Shown here: piece after piece, positions 48,084 through 60,192 of the stretch
How positions within the stretch are numbered: position 1 is the stretch's first letter
How the letters are laid out: each line of letters begins with the position of its first letter
From: Zingiber officinale
Taxonomy: Eukaryota; Streptophyta; Magnoliopsida; Zingiberales; Zingiberaceae
Direction of reading: 5' to 3'
Assembly (NCBI RefSeq): GCF_018446385.1
Contig: NC_055988.1
Location: forward strand, 166,740,837-166,804,836
DNA length: 64,000 bases
Program-made: the position numbers and the translations under genes
The notes under the pieces: generated by a model
Databases searched by the model: none
Told to the model about the DNA's origin: nothing
The model's input: only the letters and a program-made list of their open reading frames with translations

Positions 48084-50263
48084 ATGACCAATACCTCACA
48101 GCCGACCGGCGGTGCTCCGGGTCTTTGGTATTCAGCCATGGAAAGCCAGTTCAACGAGGAGGACGCCTTGCGCCTCACTCGAACCTATGATCTACCGACC
48201 GACCACCAAATAGTGTTAGCCACACCGACCGATCGACCTCATGAACCGCCGCTCGACACCGTTTTATTCTTCCGAGACCAATTTTTGGCCGGGCTACGCT
48301 TTCCACCCCATAAGTTCTTCTTACAAATCTGTAATTATTTTCGCATTCCGCTCGGCCAGGTAGTCCCTAACTCCATTAGGCTGCTGAGCGGAGTGATAGT
48401 CCTTTTTAAACTGAACAACATCCCCCTCGACCCTAAGATTTTTCACTACTTTTTTTATCCCAAGCAAGCCGAGTGGGGTACCTTTATTTTCCAATCTAGG
48501 ATAGGCTTCGTCCTCTTTGATAATATGCCGAGCTCCAACAAACATTGGAAGGAGCACTTTTTCTATGTGTGTTTTCCCGAGCGGCCAACTTTTCGCGATG
48601 CCGGCGCAACCGGAGCTCGGCAAATTTAGAGGCAATGCAGCCTACCTTCATGCGGCCGAGCGGTTGGTGGGTCAACGCTATCACATTGACAAGCTGCTAC
48701 TCCCAGGAGTAATGTACATATTTGGCCTGTCTTCCACCCCAGCCGATCTGCCTTGCAGCATGAGTAAGCGATTCTCATCCCTCCTTTTTCTTTTGTTCTA
48801 ATTGATTTAATCTTTGTTTCTGCAGCTGAAGTCATGTGGCGTGCTAAGGCGACCGAGAAGCTCAAACTGAAAGCCGCTCAGATTGAGGCGGTGAAGAACA
48901 AGGAGGTCGCCGAGCGGGGCCTTGATCCAGCCGATTCGACCGGCGAATTAGGCGAGGGGACCCAGGATGCCCCTGAAGCCTTAGCAGCTACTACCTCTCA
49001 CAACGAGGCAGCGGGCGGCACAGAACCTTCTACCCAAGCCAAGGTGGAGGGTCGTTCGGCCGATGATGTTCCGCTAGTCACTCGGAAGCGCCGACGACCG
49101 GAATCTGCATCTGCCTCAATTCCACTTTATGATCCACAGCCCGAGCGGGGCGCGGATGCTCCGGTGTTGTCCGGGACGGTTTCCCTAGAGAGTACCCCGA
49201 CCCTACATGGCTCTCCGAGGGCAAGCTCCGAGGTGCTGCCGTCCAGCCCTTCAAGAACTCTGCGCCGTATCAGGCGTTTGGGCGAGCTTCCTTCCTCGTC
49301 CACCGGTGGGCCATCCGGTAAGACTGATGCTTCTCAGGGCGAGCCGAGCGGCTAGAACTTAATTAAAACCGTCCTACACCTCCCCTCGGAGGAATACATG
49401 GCTGCTGCTGATCGGCCAGTGGTCCCCGAGCAGCAGATCACCTTGATGGGCCCTCTTGCAAAAGCTTGGGAGGACGCTCGGCGCCGAATAAAAGTAATGA
49501 CTCCCGGGCAGCTCGGCGACAGCAACCTTCAACAGGCCACCGGGGTATGCTCTTTTTCTTTGTTCGTGTATTTGAATTAAGTTTTTAACTCGTTCACTTT
49601 TGCTCGTAGAATTGGGTGGAGCAAATTGCCGTTAGCAATCGGTTGGCCGAACTGGAGGATGAATTGAAAAAACTCAAGGCCGCGGGGGACAGCCAACAGT
49701 CGACGGCCACTCTGGAGAAGGCCAAAAAATTACTGGAAGCCGAACGGAAACGGGCTTCCGATTTGGCGAGCAAGGTCGTTCGACTTGAAGCGATGGTCAA
49801 ACAACGAGATAAGGAGATCAAGACGGCGATCACTCGGAAGCGACAGGCCATCGATGACATGGATCGAATGAAGGTGGAGATCAGAGGGCTAGAGCAACGC
49901 ATCAAGGATCTGGATGCCCTTCTGGCCACCGAGAAGGAGGGCCGCTCGGCCGATCTTCAAAGATTTGATGGAGATTTGAAGGATCTTCAAGCCGCCAGCG
50001 ACGCTGCCCATGCCGAGCTCAAAGAGTATCAAGAGGGGGAGTCGGCTCGCTCCGACGAGGTGAGGAAGGCATTCGTCCACTCGGATGCCTTTGGGGAGAA
50101 ATTTACTGACAAGATCTCCCTCACCTTTGAAGAGGCGATCAAAGCGGCTGTGGATCACTTAAAGGCCAAAGGCCACCTGCCCGCCGAGCTGACCATCCCT
50201 CCCGAGGACCTCGCGACCGTGATGGGCGCCATCCCTGATCCTCTTTTTGATTTCGACGCGTGA
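48084..50263 (+). mobile_element. Additional opposite-strand gene of the Tat element
   Basis: On the strand opposite gag-pol, exon-like segments separated by plausible introns cover 48.08-50.26 kb. The first encodes a domain like the plant 'putative gypsy-type transposon' family (DTVLFFRDQFLAGLRFP, FRIPLGQVVPNSIRLL). A Ser/Pro-rich middle follows, then a long Glu/Lys/Leu-rich coiled coil (about 49.62-50.1 kb). Extra genes between integrase and the 3' LTR, sometimes antisense, are known in Tat elements; their role is not understood. Part of a fossil retroelement; I do not try to restore its exact product. Confidence 0.7.
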
Positions 50264-50708
50264 GGAGTATTTCTTATGAACTTTTTTGTATCCCCGCCGT
50301 TCGGCCAAACTTATTTCTGCTGTAACCTTTTTGGTTAGCCCTGTGCTTAATAGATAATCTTTTCCTTTCCTTCAACTTTTGTTTTGGCAAGAAATTTCTT
50401 TCGTCACATTCAAGTGTTCTTTAAAACCCCTCCGCTCGGCTTCATACTCTAATACGGACTCAAGTCGATTGTTTTCAGAAAATGTCTTTTCCCCATGCGC
50501 CTGCATAGCCGCTCGGCGCGCGAACGTCGCACGCTCACGTGCTCCCATCTTTAATTCTTATTAACCATCTTTTGCTTTGCACCTTACCTCACAGAGGTTT
50601 TCCATATATTCTTGCTAAGCGAGCCGCTCGGCTGTATGTTGGCCTTCAAGCACAGGCTCTGTCGTCGGTCGGCTCTTACCGCCGGAATGTATCACTTGGA
50701 TGGACATC

Positions 50709-51089
50709 CGCTCGGACGTTTATAGACGCCGGCTCGTCTCTCGATATTTAACGTCGGAGCTCGACGGTCTTCCGCTCGGACGTTTATAGACGCCGGCTCG
50801 TCTCTCGATATTTAACGTCGGAGCTCGACGGTCTTCCGCTCGGAGGGTATATAGACGCCGGCTCGTCTCTCGATATTTAACGTCGGAGCTCGACGGTCTT
50901 CCGCTCGGACGTTTATAGACGCCGGCTCGTCTCTCGATATTTAACGTCGGAGCTCGACGGTCTTCCGCTCGGACGTTTATAGACGCCGGCTCGTCTCTCG
51001 ATATTTAACGTCGGAGCTCGACGGTCTTCCGCTCGGACGTTTATAGACGCCGGCTCGTCTCTCGATATTTAACGTCGGAGCTCGACGGC
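50709..51089. repeat. Six tandem copies of a 64-bp unit inside the Tat element
   Basis: Unit starts (CGCTCGGACG) fall at 50709, 50773, 50837, 50902, 50966 and 51030, so the period is 64 with one 65-bp copy (the third unit, with GGAGGGTATATAG). The other copies are almost identical. The array lies between the end of the integrase region and the extra gene. Such 3' tandem arrays are known from Tat elements and can seed satellite DNA. Confidence 0.95.
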
Positions 51090-51219
51090 CTTTATGGCTA
51101 ACTTCGATACTACCGATCGGCGCAACCCTTGGCCATCCTTTGAATTAATTTTGATTCCTGCATTACAAGGACACGGACTACTAGCATATACACAAAAATG
51201 AGTTACATTCGTGCACCTT

Positions 51220-54200
51220 TCATCCAGCTCGATAAGGCTGGAGATGATTTGCACTCCACGATCGATCTAGCTGCCGCCCGTCTTCATCCTCCAAATAATA
51301 TGCGCCCGAGCGGAGCTTTTCAATAACCTTGAAGGGGCCCGCCCACGGTGCCTCCAGTTTGCCGACGTTGCCGACCGACTTGACTTTCTTCCAGACAAGA
51401 TCGCCGACTTGGAATGATCTGGGGATTACACGGCGGTTGTAATTTTGCTTCATCCGTTGCCGGTACGCCATCAGCCGGACGGACGCCTTGGCTCTTTCTT
51501 CTTCGACCAGATCCAGCACCATGTTCCTCCGCTCGGCATTGTCCTCATCGTAATGTTGGATCCGAGCGGACTCGACGCCGACTTCGACCGGAATGACCGC
51601 TTCGCCACCATACACCAAATGGAACGGCGTGACGCCCGCCCCTTCTTTCGACGTCGTTTGGATGGCCCATAAGACGTCCGACACTTCATCCGGCCAACTT
51701 CCTCCCAAATGGTCGAGCCGGGCGCGCAGAATGCGAAGAATTTCCCGATTGGCTACTTCGGCTTGACCGTTGCTCTGGGGATAAGCCACGGACGTGAAGT
51801 GTTGCTCGATGCCGTAGCTTTTGCACCAACCCTCTAGCATCTTCCCTGTGAATTGCCGCTCATTGTCGGAAACCAATCGGCGAGGGATGCCCAACCGACA
51901 GATGATGTGTTGCCAGATAAATTTTTTGACCATCTGTTCGGTGATCTTGGCTAGCGGCTCGGCCTCCACCCACTTGGAAAAATAATCAACCGCCACTAGC
52001 AAAAATTTCCGCTGCCCGGTCGCCATCGGAAATGGACCGACAATATCCATTCCCCATTGATCGAACAGACATGAAACGGTTGATGCCTTCATTTCCTCTG
52101 CCGGTCGGTGGGAGAAGTTGTGATACTTTTGGCACGAAAGGCACGTAGATATTGTCCGGGAGGCGTCTGCTTGTAAGGTTGGCCAAAAGTACCCGGCCAA
52201 GAGGATCTTCTTGGCCAACGATCGTCCGCCCGGATGTCCTCCGCACGATCCTTGATGTACTTCTTGGAGGATGTAAGCCGAGTCCTCCGAGCTCACGCAT
52301 TTCAACAACGGGCGTGAGAAAGCCTTTTTGTAAAGCTGATCACCGATGAGTGTGAACCGACCGGCTCTCCTCCTTAGTAGCAGGGCTTCATACTCATTGG
52401 ATGGTGTGGCGCCCGAACGGAGGAACTCTATGATGGGTGCCCGCCAGTCGCTTGGAAATGTGAGGCCTTCCATCCGGTCGACGTGCGCCACCAACAGTAC
52501 TTTTTCAATTGGCTGCTGAATGGCGACCGGCGTTATTGAGCTCGTGAGTTTGGCTAACTCATCAGCTGCTTGATTTTTTGCTCTGGGTATCTTCTGGACA
52601 ACAACCTCTCTAAAATCGGCTTTGAGCTTCTCGAAGGCTTCAGCGTAGAGCTTGAGCCGAGCATTATTGATTTCGAAGGTACCAGAAAGCTGCTGAGCGG
52701 CCAACTGCAAATCTGAGTGAAGTGTTACCCGACCGGCTCCCACATGCTGGGCGGCCTGCAAGCCAGCTATGAGGGCCTCATACTCTGCTTCATTGTTGGT
52801 AGCTTTATAATCCAGCCGGACGGATAAGTGCATCTTTTCTTCTTGAGGGGAGAGCAACAATATTCCAATCCCGCTTCCGAGCCGAGTGGACGACCCATCC
52901 ACATATATTCTCCACATAGCTTCCGGCTCTGAATTCTGAACTTCAGTCACAAAATCCGCCAAGGACTGCGCTTTGATCGCCGAGCGGGGCTGGTATTGGA
53001 TATCGAATTCACTTAACTCCGTCGTCCATTTGATGAGTCGTCCGGATGCCTCTGGATTTAGTAGAACACGTCCGAGCGGGCTATTGGTTTTGACAATGAT
53101 CGTATGCGCCAGGAAGTATGGACGAAGGCGCCGAGCGGCGAGGACCAGAGCGAAAGCTAGCTTTTCGAGCCCAGTGTAGCGAAATTCAGCATCTTTTAAA
53201 ATGTGACTAAGGAAATACACAGGCTCCTCTCCGCTCGCCCTCACCAGTGCTGAGCCGATTGTCTGCTCGGTCGAGGATAGATAAATACAAAGTGACTCCC
53301 CAATAGTCAGCTTGGCTAATACCGGGAGCGAATTCAAATATGCCTTTAAATCTTCGAACGCCCGGTCGCATTCTTCGTCCCAGTGAAATTTTGTAGCCTT
53401 TCGTAAGATCCTAAAAAAAGGAAGGCTCCGGTCGGCGGTTTTGGAGATGAATCTGGACAGAGCGATTATCCGACCGGTCAAACGCTGCACTTCCCTTGTA
53501 TTTCTTGGAGGCGGCATATCTTGTAGGGCTTTCACCTTGCTTGGTCACTATGTACCCCAAGAAACGCCCTCCTTTTGCTCCGAACAGGCACTTCTGGGGA
53601 TTTAGCTTGACTCCATATTTGCGTAGCGTTCGGAAGGTTTCTTCCATACCCTTGAAGAGATCGGCCGCTCGGACGGACTTAATGAGAATGTCGTCCACAT
53701 AAACTTCTAGATTTCGCCCGATCTGCTCTCTGAATACTTTATTCATCAAGCGCTGATATGTGGCCCCCGCGTTCTTCAATCCGAATGGCATCACATTATA
53801 GCAATAAGTACCGTCAGCAGTCACGAAGCTGACTTTTTCTTGATCTTCACGGGCGAGCGGCACTTGGTGATATCCCTGGTAGGCGTCGAGCATACAGATT
53901 AATTCGTATCCGGCCGTAGAGTCCACCAGCTGATCTATCCGGGGCAGAGGATAAAAATCTTTCGGGCAAGCTTTGTTGAGATCCCGAAAATCTATGCACA
54001 CTCTCCACTTGTTGCCTGGCTTGGAGACTAATACTACGTTAGCCAACCAGCTCGGGAACTGCACCTCTCGTATATGGCCGGCCTCCAGAAGTTTTTCCAC
54101 CTCCGCTCGGATGATGGAATTCTGCTCGGCGCTGAAGTCCCTTTTTCTTTGCTTTACGGGCCGTGCGTCTGGTCGGACATGTAGCTCATGCTGCGCTATG

Positions 54201-54895
54201 CTCGGCGAAATTCCAGGCAGCTCATGCGTCGACCAGACGAAGACATCGTGATTTCTTCGGAGGCATTGGATTAGCTCCTCTTTCTGCTTCTCCTCCAGAT
54301 CGGACGCAATAAAAGTCGTGGCCTCCGATCGGGATGGGTGAATCTGCACTTCCTCTTTTTCTTCATAAACTAAAGAGGGAGGCTTTTCTGTGATGGCGTT
54401 TACCTCGATCCGGGGCGCCTTCCGAGCGGAATTGGCTTCTGCTCGGACCATCTCGATATAGCATCGCCGAGCTGCTAGTTGATCTCCCTGTACTTCTCCC
54501 ACTTTGTCCTCTACGGGGAACTTGATCTTCTGATGGAAGGTTGAGACGACCGCTCGGAATTCGCTGAGCGTCGGTCGTCCCAAAATGATGTTGTAGGACG
54601 AGGGAGAGTCGACCACCACGAAGTTTGTTGTTCTTGTCCTCCTGAGCGGCTCTTCTCCCAGCGAGGTAGCCAGCCGGATCTGTCCGACCGGCTGAACTTC
54701 GTTACCCGTAAACCCGTAGAGCGGAGTTGTCATGGGCAACAGCTCGGCTCGATCAATTTGCAGCTGATCGAACGCCTTCTTGAATATGATGTTGACTGAG
54801 CTCCCTGTGTCAACAAATACGCGGTGAATAGTGTAATTGGCTATTACCGCTTTGATGAGTAGAGCATCGTCGTGGGGTACTTCAACTCCTTCCAA
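51220..54895 (-). mobile_element. pol region of the Tat element
   Basis: On the minus strand, from high to low coordinates: aspartic protease (FVDTGSSVNIIF, near 54.8 kb), reverse transcriptase (VDDILIKS, about 53.5-54.3 kb), RNase H (YVDGSSTRLGSG and NNEAEYEALIAGL, about 52.7-52.95 kb), and integrase with the zinc-binding part and the DDE core (WGMDIVGPFP, about 51.5-52.3 kb). All expected domains are visible in order; the region is largely open, with very few breaks. Confidence 0.93.
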
Positions 54896-55117
54896 GTCCC
54901 CGGGCCCGAAACTAATTTCGGGTCCTTCCGCTCGTTCTTGGCTACAACCGACCGCATGAATCTGGAGCTGCCGGACGCTCGCCTTTCTAGCTCGGTTGGA
55001 GTCTCCTCCGGTCGGCCCGCCAGCAATAACGTTGATCTCGCCTCGGGAAGTATTGCTTCTATTTTCCTCTTCCCGAGCGGACGGTCGAGACCGTTCTCTG
55101 GACGCTCGGCGATTCTC

Positions 55118-56344
55118 CTACCTTGGAGAACGATGCCGATCGGGAATCTGTTGTCGTGGCCTATCAGCTCGCGTCCGATCGGCTTCATGAGTTCTCTGTT
55201 GCCTGTCGACTGAGGGAGACCGTCGTCCGGCTTTCCGGGGCACAAGATGAGCCACGAAGGGAAGACTTCGACAATCCCTTGTGTTGTGCGTATCCGTCCG
55301 GTGGAAGGAGCAGAACATCGGGGTCCATCTCTTCTTTGGCTTGGGCCGGGCGGCAGCTACCTCTTGCACATGGGACCTGGCGTGGGGGGATCGGATTGCT
55401 TCGGCCCTTGATCCTCTAGGCGGTTGATGAGCGGCGTGCTATTTCCGCTCGGCCGGAGGAGCCCGCTCGGCTGGAGTTTCCTTTTTCCTTGCCGCTTGCG
55501 CTTCTTCCACGTTGATGTATTCGTTAGCCCGGTGTAGAATGTGATCGTAATCTCGGGGCAGCTTTCGGATGAGTGATCGGAAAAAATCCCCGTCCACTAG
55601 GCCTTGTGTGAAGGCATTCATCATGGTTTCCAAAGTGGCCGTTGGAATATCCATCGCCACTTTGTTGAATCGCTGAATGTAAGCTCGGAGCGATTCACGG
55701 GCTTCTTGCTTGATGGCGAACAGGCTCACGCTCGTTTTCTGGTAGCGTCGGCTGCTTGCAAAATGGTGGAGGAAGGCCGTTCGGAAGTCCTTGAAGCTTG
55801 TGATGGATCCGTCCGGCAGCCTCCGAAACCACTGTTGAGCCGATCCCGAGAGTGTGGTAAGAAAAACTCGGCATTTTACTCCATCTGTGTATTGATGGAG
55901 AGTAGCTGTGTTATCAAACTTACCCAGATGATCATCTGGGTCAGTTGTCCCATTATACTCGCCGATCGTCGGAGGCACATAGTGCTTCGGCAGAGGATCT
56001 CTCAGAATATCCTCTGAAAATTGGCGATTAATCCTCTCGGGTGATGCGTCCGCTCGGGGGGCTTTCCCCTTTCTGTCATCTCGTCTAGGCATCTCATCCG
56101 AAGAAGATCCCCTATCTCTATGAGCTGGTACGGCTTCAGGGGTGCGGAATAGGGCTCGATGAAATGCAACGGTGGTCGGTAGTGCTTCCGCTCGACCACC
56201 AGACGCTGATGTTGCTTGCTGCTCCGGCCGCTCGGCTATGGCTTTCTGTTTTTGCTCCACAAGCTTGGCGGCCCTTATCTCGATCAGAGCGTCGAGTTCC
56301 TCGTTCGAAAGCGTCACCATGTGTTGTCGTCCAGTCTCGTCCAT
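55118..56344 (-). mobile_element. gag region of the Tat element
   Basis: The N-terminal part includes the retrotransposon gag domain (ITSFKDFRTAFLHHF, ESLRAYIQRFNKVA); a zinc-knuckle-like CSFHRTDTHNTRDC follows near the protease side. It sits just inside the 5' LTR. Part of the same element and mostly open. Confidence 0.9.
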
Positions 56345-56389
56345 TGCTTCCGATCGGATGCAGGAGCGTTCCCACAGACGGCGCTAAAT

Positions 56390-57243
56390 TGATCCTGTCC
56401 GAACGCTGACTCAACGGACGCTGGGCACGGGGCGCTCTCCTTGTCGCTGACGTAGATCTTCGGCCAGTCTCCCGAAGCTTTGGCGAACCTGCACAGAAGT
56501 CGGGCCGGGAAGGGGTTCCCGGCGGTGACCCTTCGACGCTCAAGTCAGGCAAGCAAGCAACAAAGCAGCGACTCCAAAAATCGTAGAATACGTACCTCCG
56601 GCGAAATCTGCGGCTCTTTATATAGAGCGGTGAAAGAGCCTCTACACGCCCACCGAGGCACGTACGTGTCCACAGCCCATACCTCGGTATGTGCTTGTCA
56701 GAAAACTTACCTGACGCCATACCGCTACAGTCCAACCATGTCTTCGATGGGACAACAGAACACCTCGTTGTCAGACTTGGAGTATGGCCTAGCCATAGGA
56801 CTTGACGACTGTCAGAAGATGTTCCTGTCCTTCTTTACCCACCACCGACCGGGACGTCCGTCCGGCCGGCTGGACGAAAAGCGTCGTCCGGACGACCCTC
56901 ATCCCCTGCGCCGGCCGAGCGGCACGCCCATCACGTCCCGCCTGTCATTTGCATTGATATGCTGAGGAGACTTCCGGGCGGGTGCTACGTAAGGACTGTT
57001 AGCAGTATGTCACCTTCTCTTAGGCCTTCCACTCGGCTCTTAGCTATTGTTTCATTGAGCGTCGGAACCCCGATCCCTGTCAGGGCGCCTTTTACTATCA
57101 GATATTTACTGGCAGACCGATCGGCTTGCCCTTTTCTCATGAGTCCGGTCGGCTCACCCTTCTTCGACGGACCACCTGGCCTTTTGACCTCCACGTGGCG
57201 TTGACCCCTCGTTAGGGGGTCCCGGGCTTTTACCACCGGATCA
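56390..57243 (-). repeat. 5' LTR of the Tat element
   Basis: 854 bp, TGATCC to GGATCA on the plus strand, differing from the partner LTR at about 20 sites. CTCTATATAAAGAG on the element strand is the likely TATA box of the element promoter. The following TTTAGCGCCGTCTGTGGGAA is the probable primer-binding region; I could not name the tRNA. Confidence 0.92.
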
Positions 57244-57248
57244 ACCAC

Positions 57249-57430
57249 CATGTTTCCGTTACTTTTCTTGTATACACAAGATCCATCCAGTCACTGAATA
57301 AATCCATAAGACTGGATCACTTCATTAAATTGGATGTTCCAAGATCTCTTGCTTCATTATATGTCCATGGATCAAGTTCATGTTCACCAGAGATCAAGTC
57401 CAAAGACTCTCCCAAAAACTACCCTCCCAC
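57249..57430 (-). mobile_element. Ty1/copia fossil, reverse transcriptase (right part)
   Basis: Minus-strand blocks SWNIQFNEVIQSYGFIQ and SCVYKKSNGN are copia reverse transcriptase that directly precede, in family order, the VLYVDDIL block at 46.6 kb on the other side of the Tat element. Integrase, expected at still higher coordinates, is absent, so the copia copy was already deleted or rearranged. Confidence 0.8.
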
Positions 57431-58273
57431 TACGATGAGGCATTTCTTGTGCACCATTTGTGACACGTGTTGTAGTTTCTTATGGTATCCCATTTTGTAC
57501 CGTTGGTTCTAAAGTAGGCGTGTCTTCTCTAATAAGAATCACATTGGTCAAATGTCTACATTTATGTTAAATGTAGTTGTCCATTTAATTTATATTGTAG
57601 ATAACATGGTGTGTGGTGTCACACAGAAGATCATGTTATCAGTTCCTGATAAATTATAATTAGTAGCTCATAACCAAGATGGATTGGGACAAACCATTAG
57701 AATGATTGTAGTATAATTTGGTATTAGTTTATCTTGACTATAAAGTTACACTAGTACACTATGTGTGTATTGAGCAGGACCATCTGAGGTTGTTTCTTTT
57801 TATACTGACTGCATAAAAGAACAAAACCTCTGTTATTATGGATGTGCGTACTCTTAATCCCGATATAATAACAAGCACATATACTTAGTATTTATTTCTT
57901 TAATTTATCAATGTGTGAGATTTAGTTCGTTAAATCAATAGACCCGATAAGTTGGGAAATGATATTATTTATATGGTGTGTTGTTGATTATAAAAAGAAA
58001 TTGTGTCCTAGTAATCTAGGTTGATGATGCCCCCTTGAGGAGCTCATAAGGATTGTCATATAAACCCTGCAGGTGGACTTAGTTCGACATGACAATAAAG
58101 TTGAGTGGTACTACTCTTGGAGCTAGATATTAATTAAATGAGTTGTCAGTAACACATTTAATTAATGTGCATTCAATATCTTAAACATAGGGAGACTGAC
58201 ACACTCATAATAAGAAGGAGTCCATAATGTAATTTGGGATTGGTGCGATAGTTCAATAATAACTCTTTAGTGG
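57431..58273. repeat. Probable LTR fragment of an older retroelement
   Basis: No coding content. The text (AGTTCGTTAAATCAATAGAC, CCTTGAGGAGCTCATAAGG, GAGTGGTACTACTCTTGGAG, AAGAAGGAGTCC) looks to me like an LTR seen repeatedly in monocot genomes, but no partner LTR is present here, so family and limits are uncertain. A Tat LTR begins at 58274. Confidence 0.4.
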
Positions 58274-58557
58274 TGATCCTGTCCGAGCCAGAAGTCAACA
58301 GACGCTGGGCATGTGGCGCTCTCCGGCTCGCTGATGTAGATCTCCAACCGGTGGCACGATGCTCCGGCTAACTTGCACAGAAGTCGGGTCGGGAAGGGGG
58401 TTCCCGGCGGCGACCCTCCGACGCTCAAGTCAGGTAAATTACGATGAACAAGGTGGCTCCCAAAGTCTCAGAATACCTCTCGAAAAATCCCCCCCTCCAG
58501 CGAAGTCTGAGGCTCTTTATATAGAGATGTGAAGGGTTTGGGCACGTGTACCGAGGT
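58274..58557 (-). repeat. Second Tat-type LTR, left part
   Basis: The sequence starts TGATCCTGTCCGAGCC and matches the LTRs of the 46.6 kb element clearly but imperfectly (GACGCTGGGCA, GCACAGAAGTCGGG, GCGACCCTCCGACGCTCAAG, CTCTTTATATAGAG). It is cut by the CACTA element and resumes at 63828. It belongs to a different, related insertion that continues beyond the window. Confidence 0.85.
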
Positions 58558-58574
58558 CACTAGTAGAATTTTAG

Positions 58575-58810
58575 CTTTTTACTTCGGCACTCTTTACTTC
58601 GGCGATTATGAATTACGAAGTAATATATAACAATCAACTTCGTTAATAATACTAGCGAAGTAAAATATTATTTATTACTACAGAATTTTAAAAACAAGTG
58701 CTTCACTATTAATTTTAATACTATTTTACTTCGGTATATTATTTTTGATAAAGTAAAAAAGTTTCAAATATATAGATAATTTTTGTTATGAAGTAAAAAA
58801 AATGAACCGG
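58575..58810. repeat. Left subterminal repeats of the CACTA element
   Basis: ACTTCGG/ACGAAGTAA words occur repeatedly in both orientations after the left end. In En/Spm-type elements such repeats bind the element's own DNA-binding protein and bring the ends together; the same role is inferred here. Confidence 0.75.
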
Positions 58811-60192
58811 ATAGGAATTAATTAGACTTCTAATTCCTATCTCAATTCTAATTGTTACTAATCTTAATTAAAATTAGAAAAAATTAGAATCTTTTTATTA
58901 ACAAGCCACGCAAAAAGTAATTCCAAGCCCTAGCCCTAGAAATTACTCGTGCGTGCCGTCTCCTGCCTTCTACCGCACCTCGCCGTTTTCCCACTTGCAT
59001 CTTCTTCCTCCGCGTCTTCAGCCACAGCTCCATTTTTTCAGCTCTAGCTTGTGTCTCCATCATCCGCGTCTCAAGCCTTGCATCTCCGTTCTCGGATCTG
59101 CATCGCCAGCCTGCATCTCCAGCTTTGGGCTCCTACATCCTCTGTTTTTTACGTCTCCAGCGTGCGTCTCCGTCCGCCATTTGTGCGTCTTCAGGCTTGC
59201 ATTATATAGGGTCAGTCTTCTACTGCCCTCTCTTGGATCTAGTTTGATGCTTATTGAAATGTGCTTTCTAAGCTATCAGTGAATCGTTGAATCGTTGATG
59301 CTTATAGAAATCTGCTTTGACTGATTTCTAGTTCATTGTCTTCTATTCTCAAGAAATCAGTAATCGTTGAAATTTTGAGGGATTATTTAGGAATTTGATT
59401 GTTGATATATCTATTCAAGTATGGTCGATATACCTTTTTTAATATGGAAGATTTAACAAAGGGATGTTCAAGGTATCGAGGATAAACAAATTGAGGATAA
59501 TAATGAACTAATTAGGTCAGGTCAAGATCCTACAGTTCACACCATAATCTTCCTACAGTTATTTGCAAATTTATACTAATTGATAAATTTTGCAGTAAAT
59601 CAATTCCAATAAAACTAGACGGTGATTTTTTTTAAAAAAATTGATTCCTTTTGTTGATTACAATTTTGTTCAAATATTAGGTAGTCAATGGCAAAGAGAT
59701 ATGCTTGTTGAAGTTCCTAATATCTTAATTTCATATCATGACAATTCACTTCTATGTCTTCTCATAGTTTATTATTAGCTTGTATAGGATATTGATGGTT
59801 TTTACTGCAGTTGCTGCTAGGTTCTGTCACATGATTCATGGTTTTCTTCCACTAAATATCTACCTTCAATATGCATGGCTTTTCCTATTTATATATATGT
59901 CTGTAAATTTTCATTCATTATTGTGTATTGTAATTAACACATGCATGTTATTAATTAACACAACTTGAGTACGAAGATGAGAGAATCCTACAGCAGATTC
60001 ATAACCTACACAAATTCTCTTCGCCCATGCTAAATGCTAATGCTAAATTGATTAGGATGCTAATGCTAATGCACCACTAGTATTGAACTGCCTTATTTTT
60101 ATTTATCAATTTGCTCTTTCATTATATGTTCATATTATTATATTGTTAGTTCCCTTATATTTCATTTATGTTCTATTGCAGGAAAGAGCATA

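Larger units (their letters stand above)
46600..57243 (-). mobile_element. Ty3/gypsy Tat-lineage LTR retrotransposon, nearly whole
   Basis: A 10,644-bp element on the minus strand, bounded by two 854-bp LTRs (TGATCC...GGATCA) and by the exact 5-bp duplication ACCAC (46595-46599 and 57244-57248). Gag and the protease, reverse transcriptase, RNase H and integrase regions follow in gypsy order. An extra gene on the opposite strand and a tandem-repeat block stand between integrase and the 3' LTR, a layout known from Tat elements. The two LTRs differ at about 20 of 854 sites by hand count, suggesting roughly one million years at common plant rates. The coding part is mostly open with only a few breaks. 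It is inserted in an older copia copy. Confidence 0.93.

Noticed and set aside
58953-59282. 109-codon frame in the CACTA leader
   Set aside because: It does not start with ATG and reads as CT-rich leader translated by chance.
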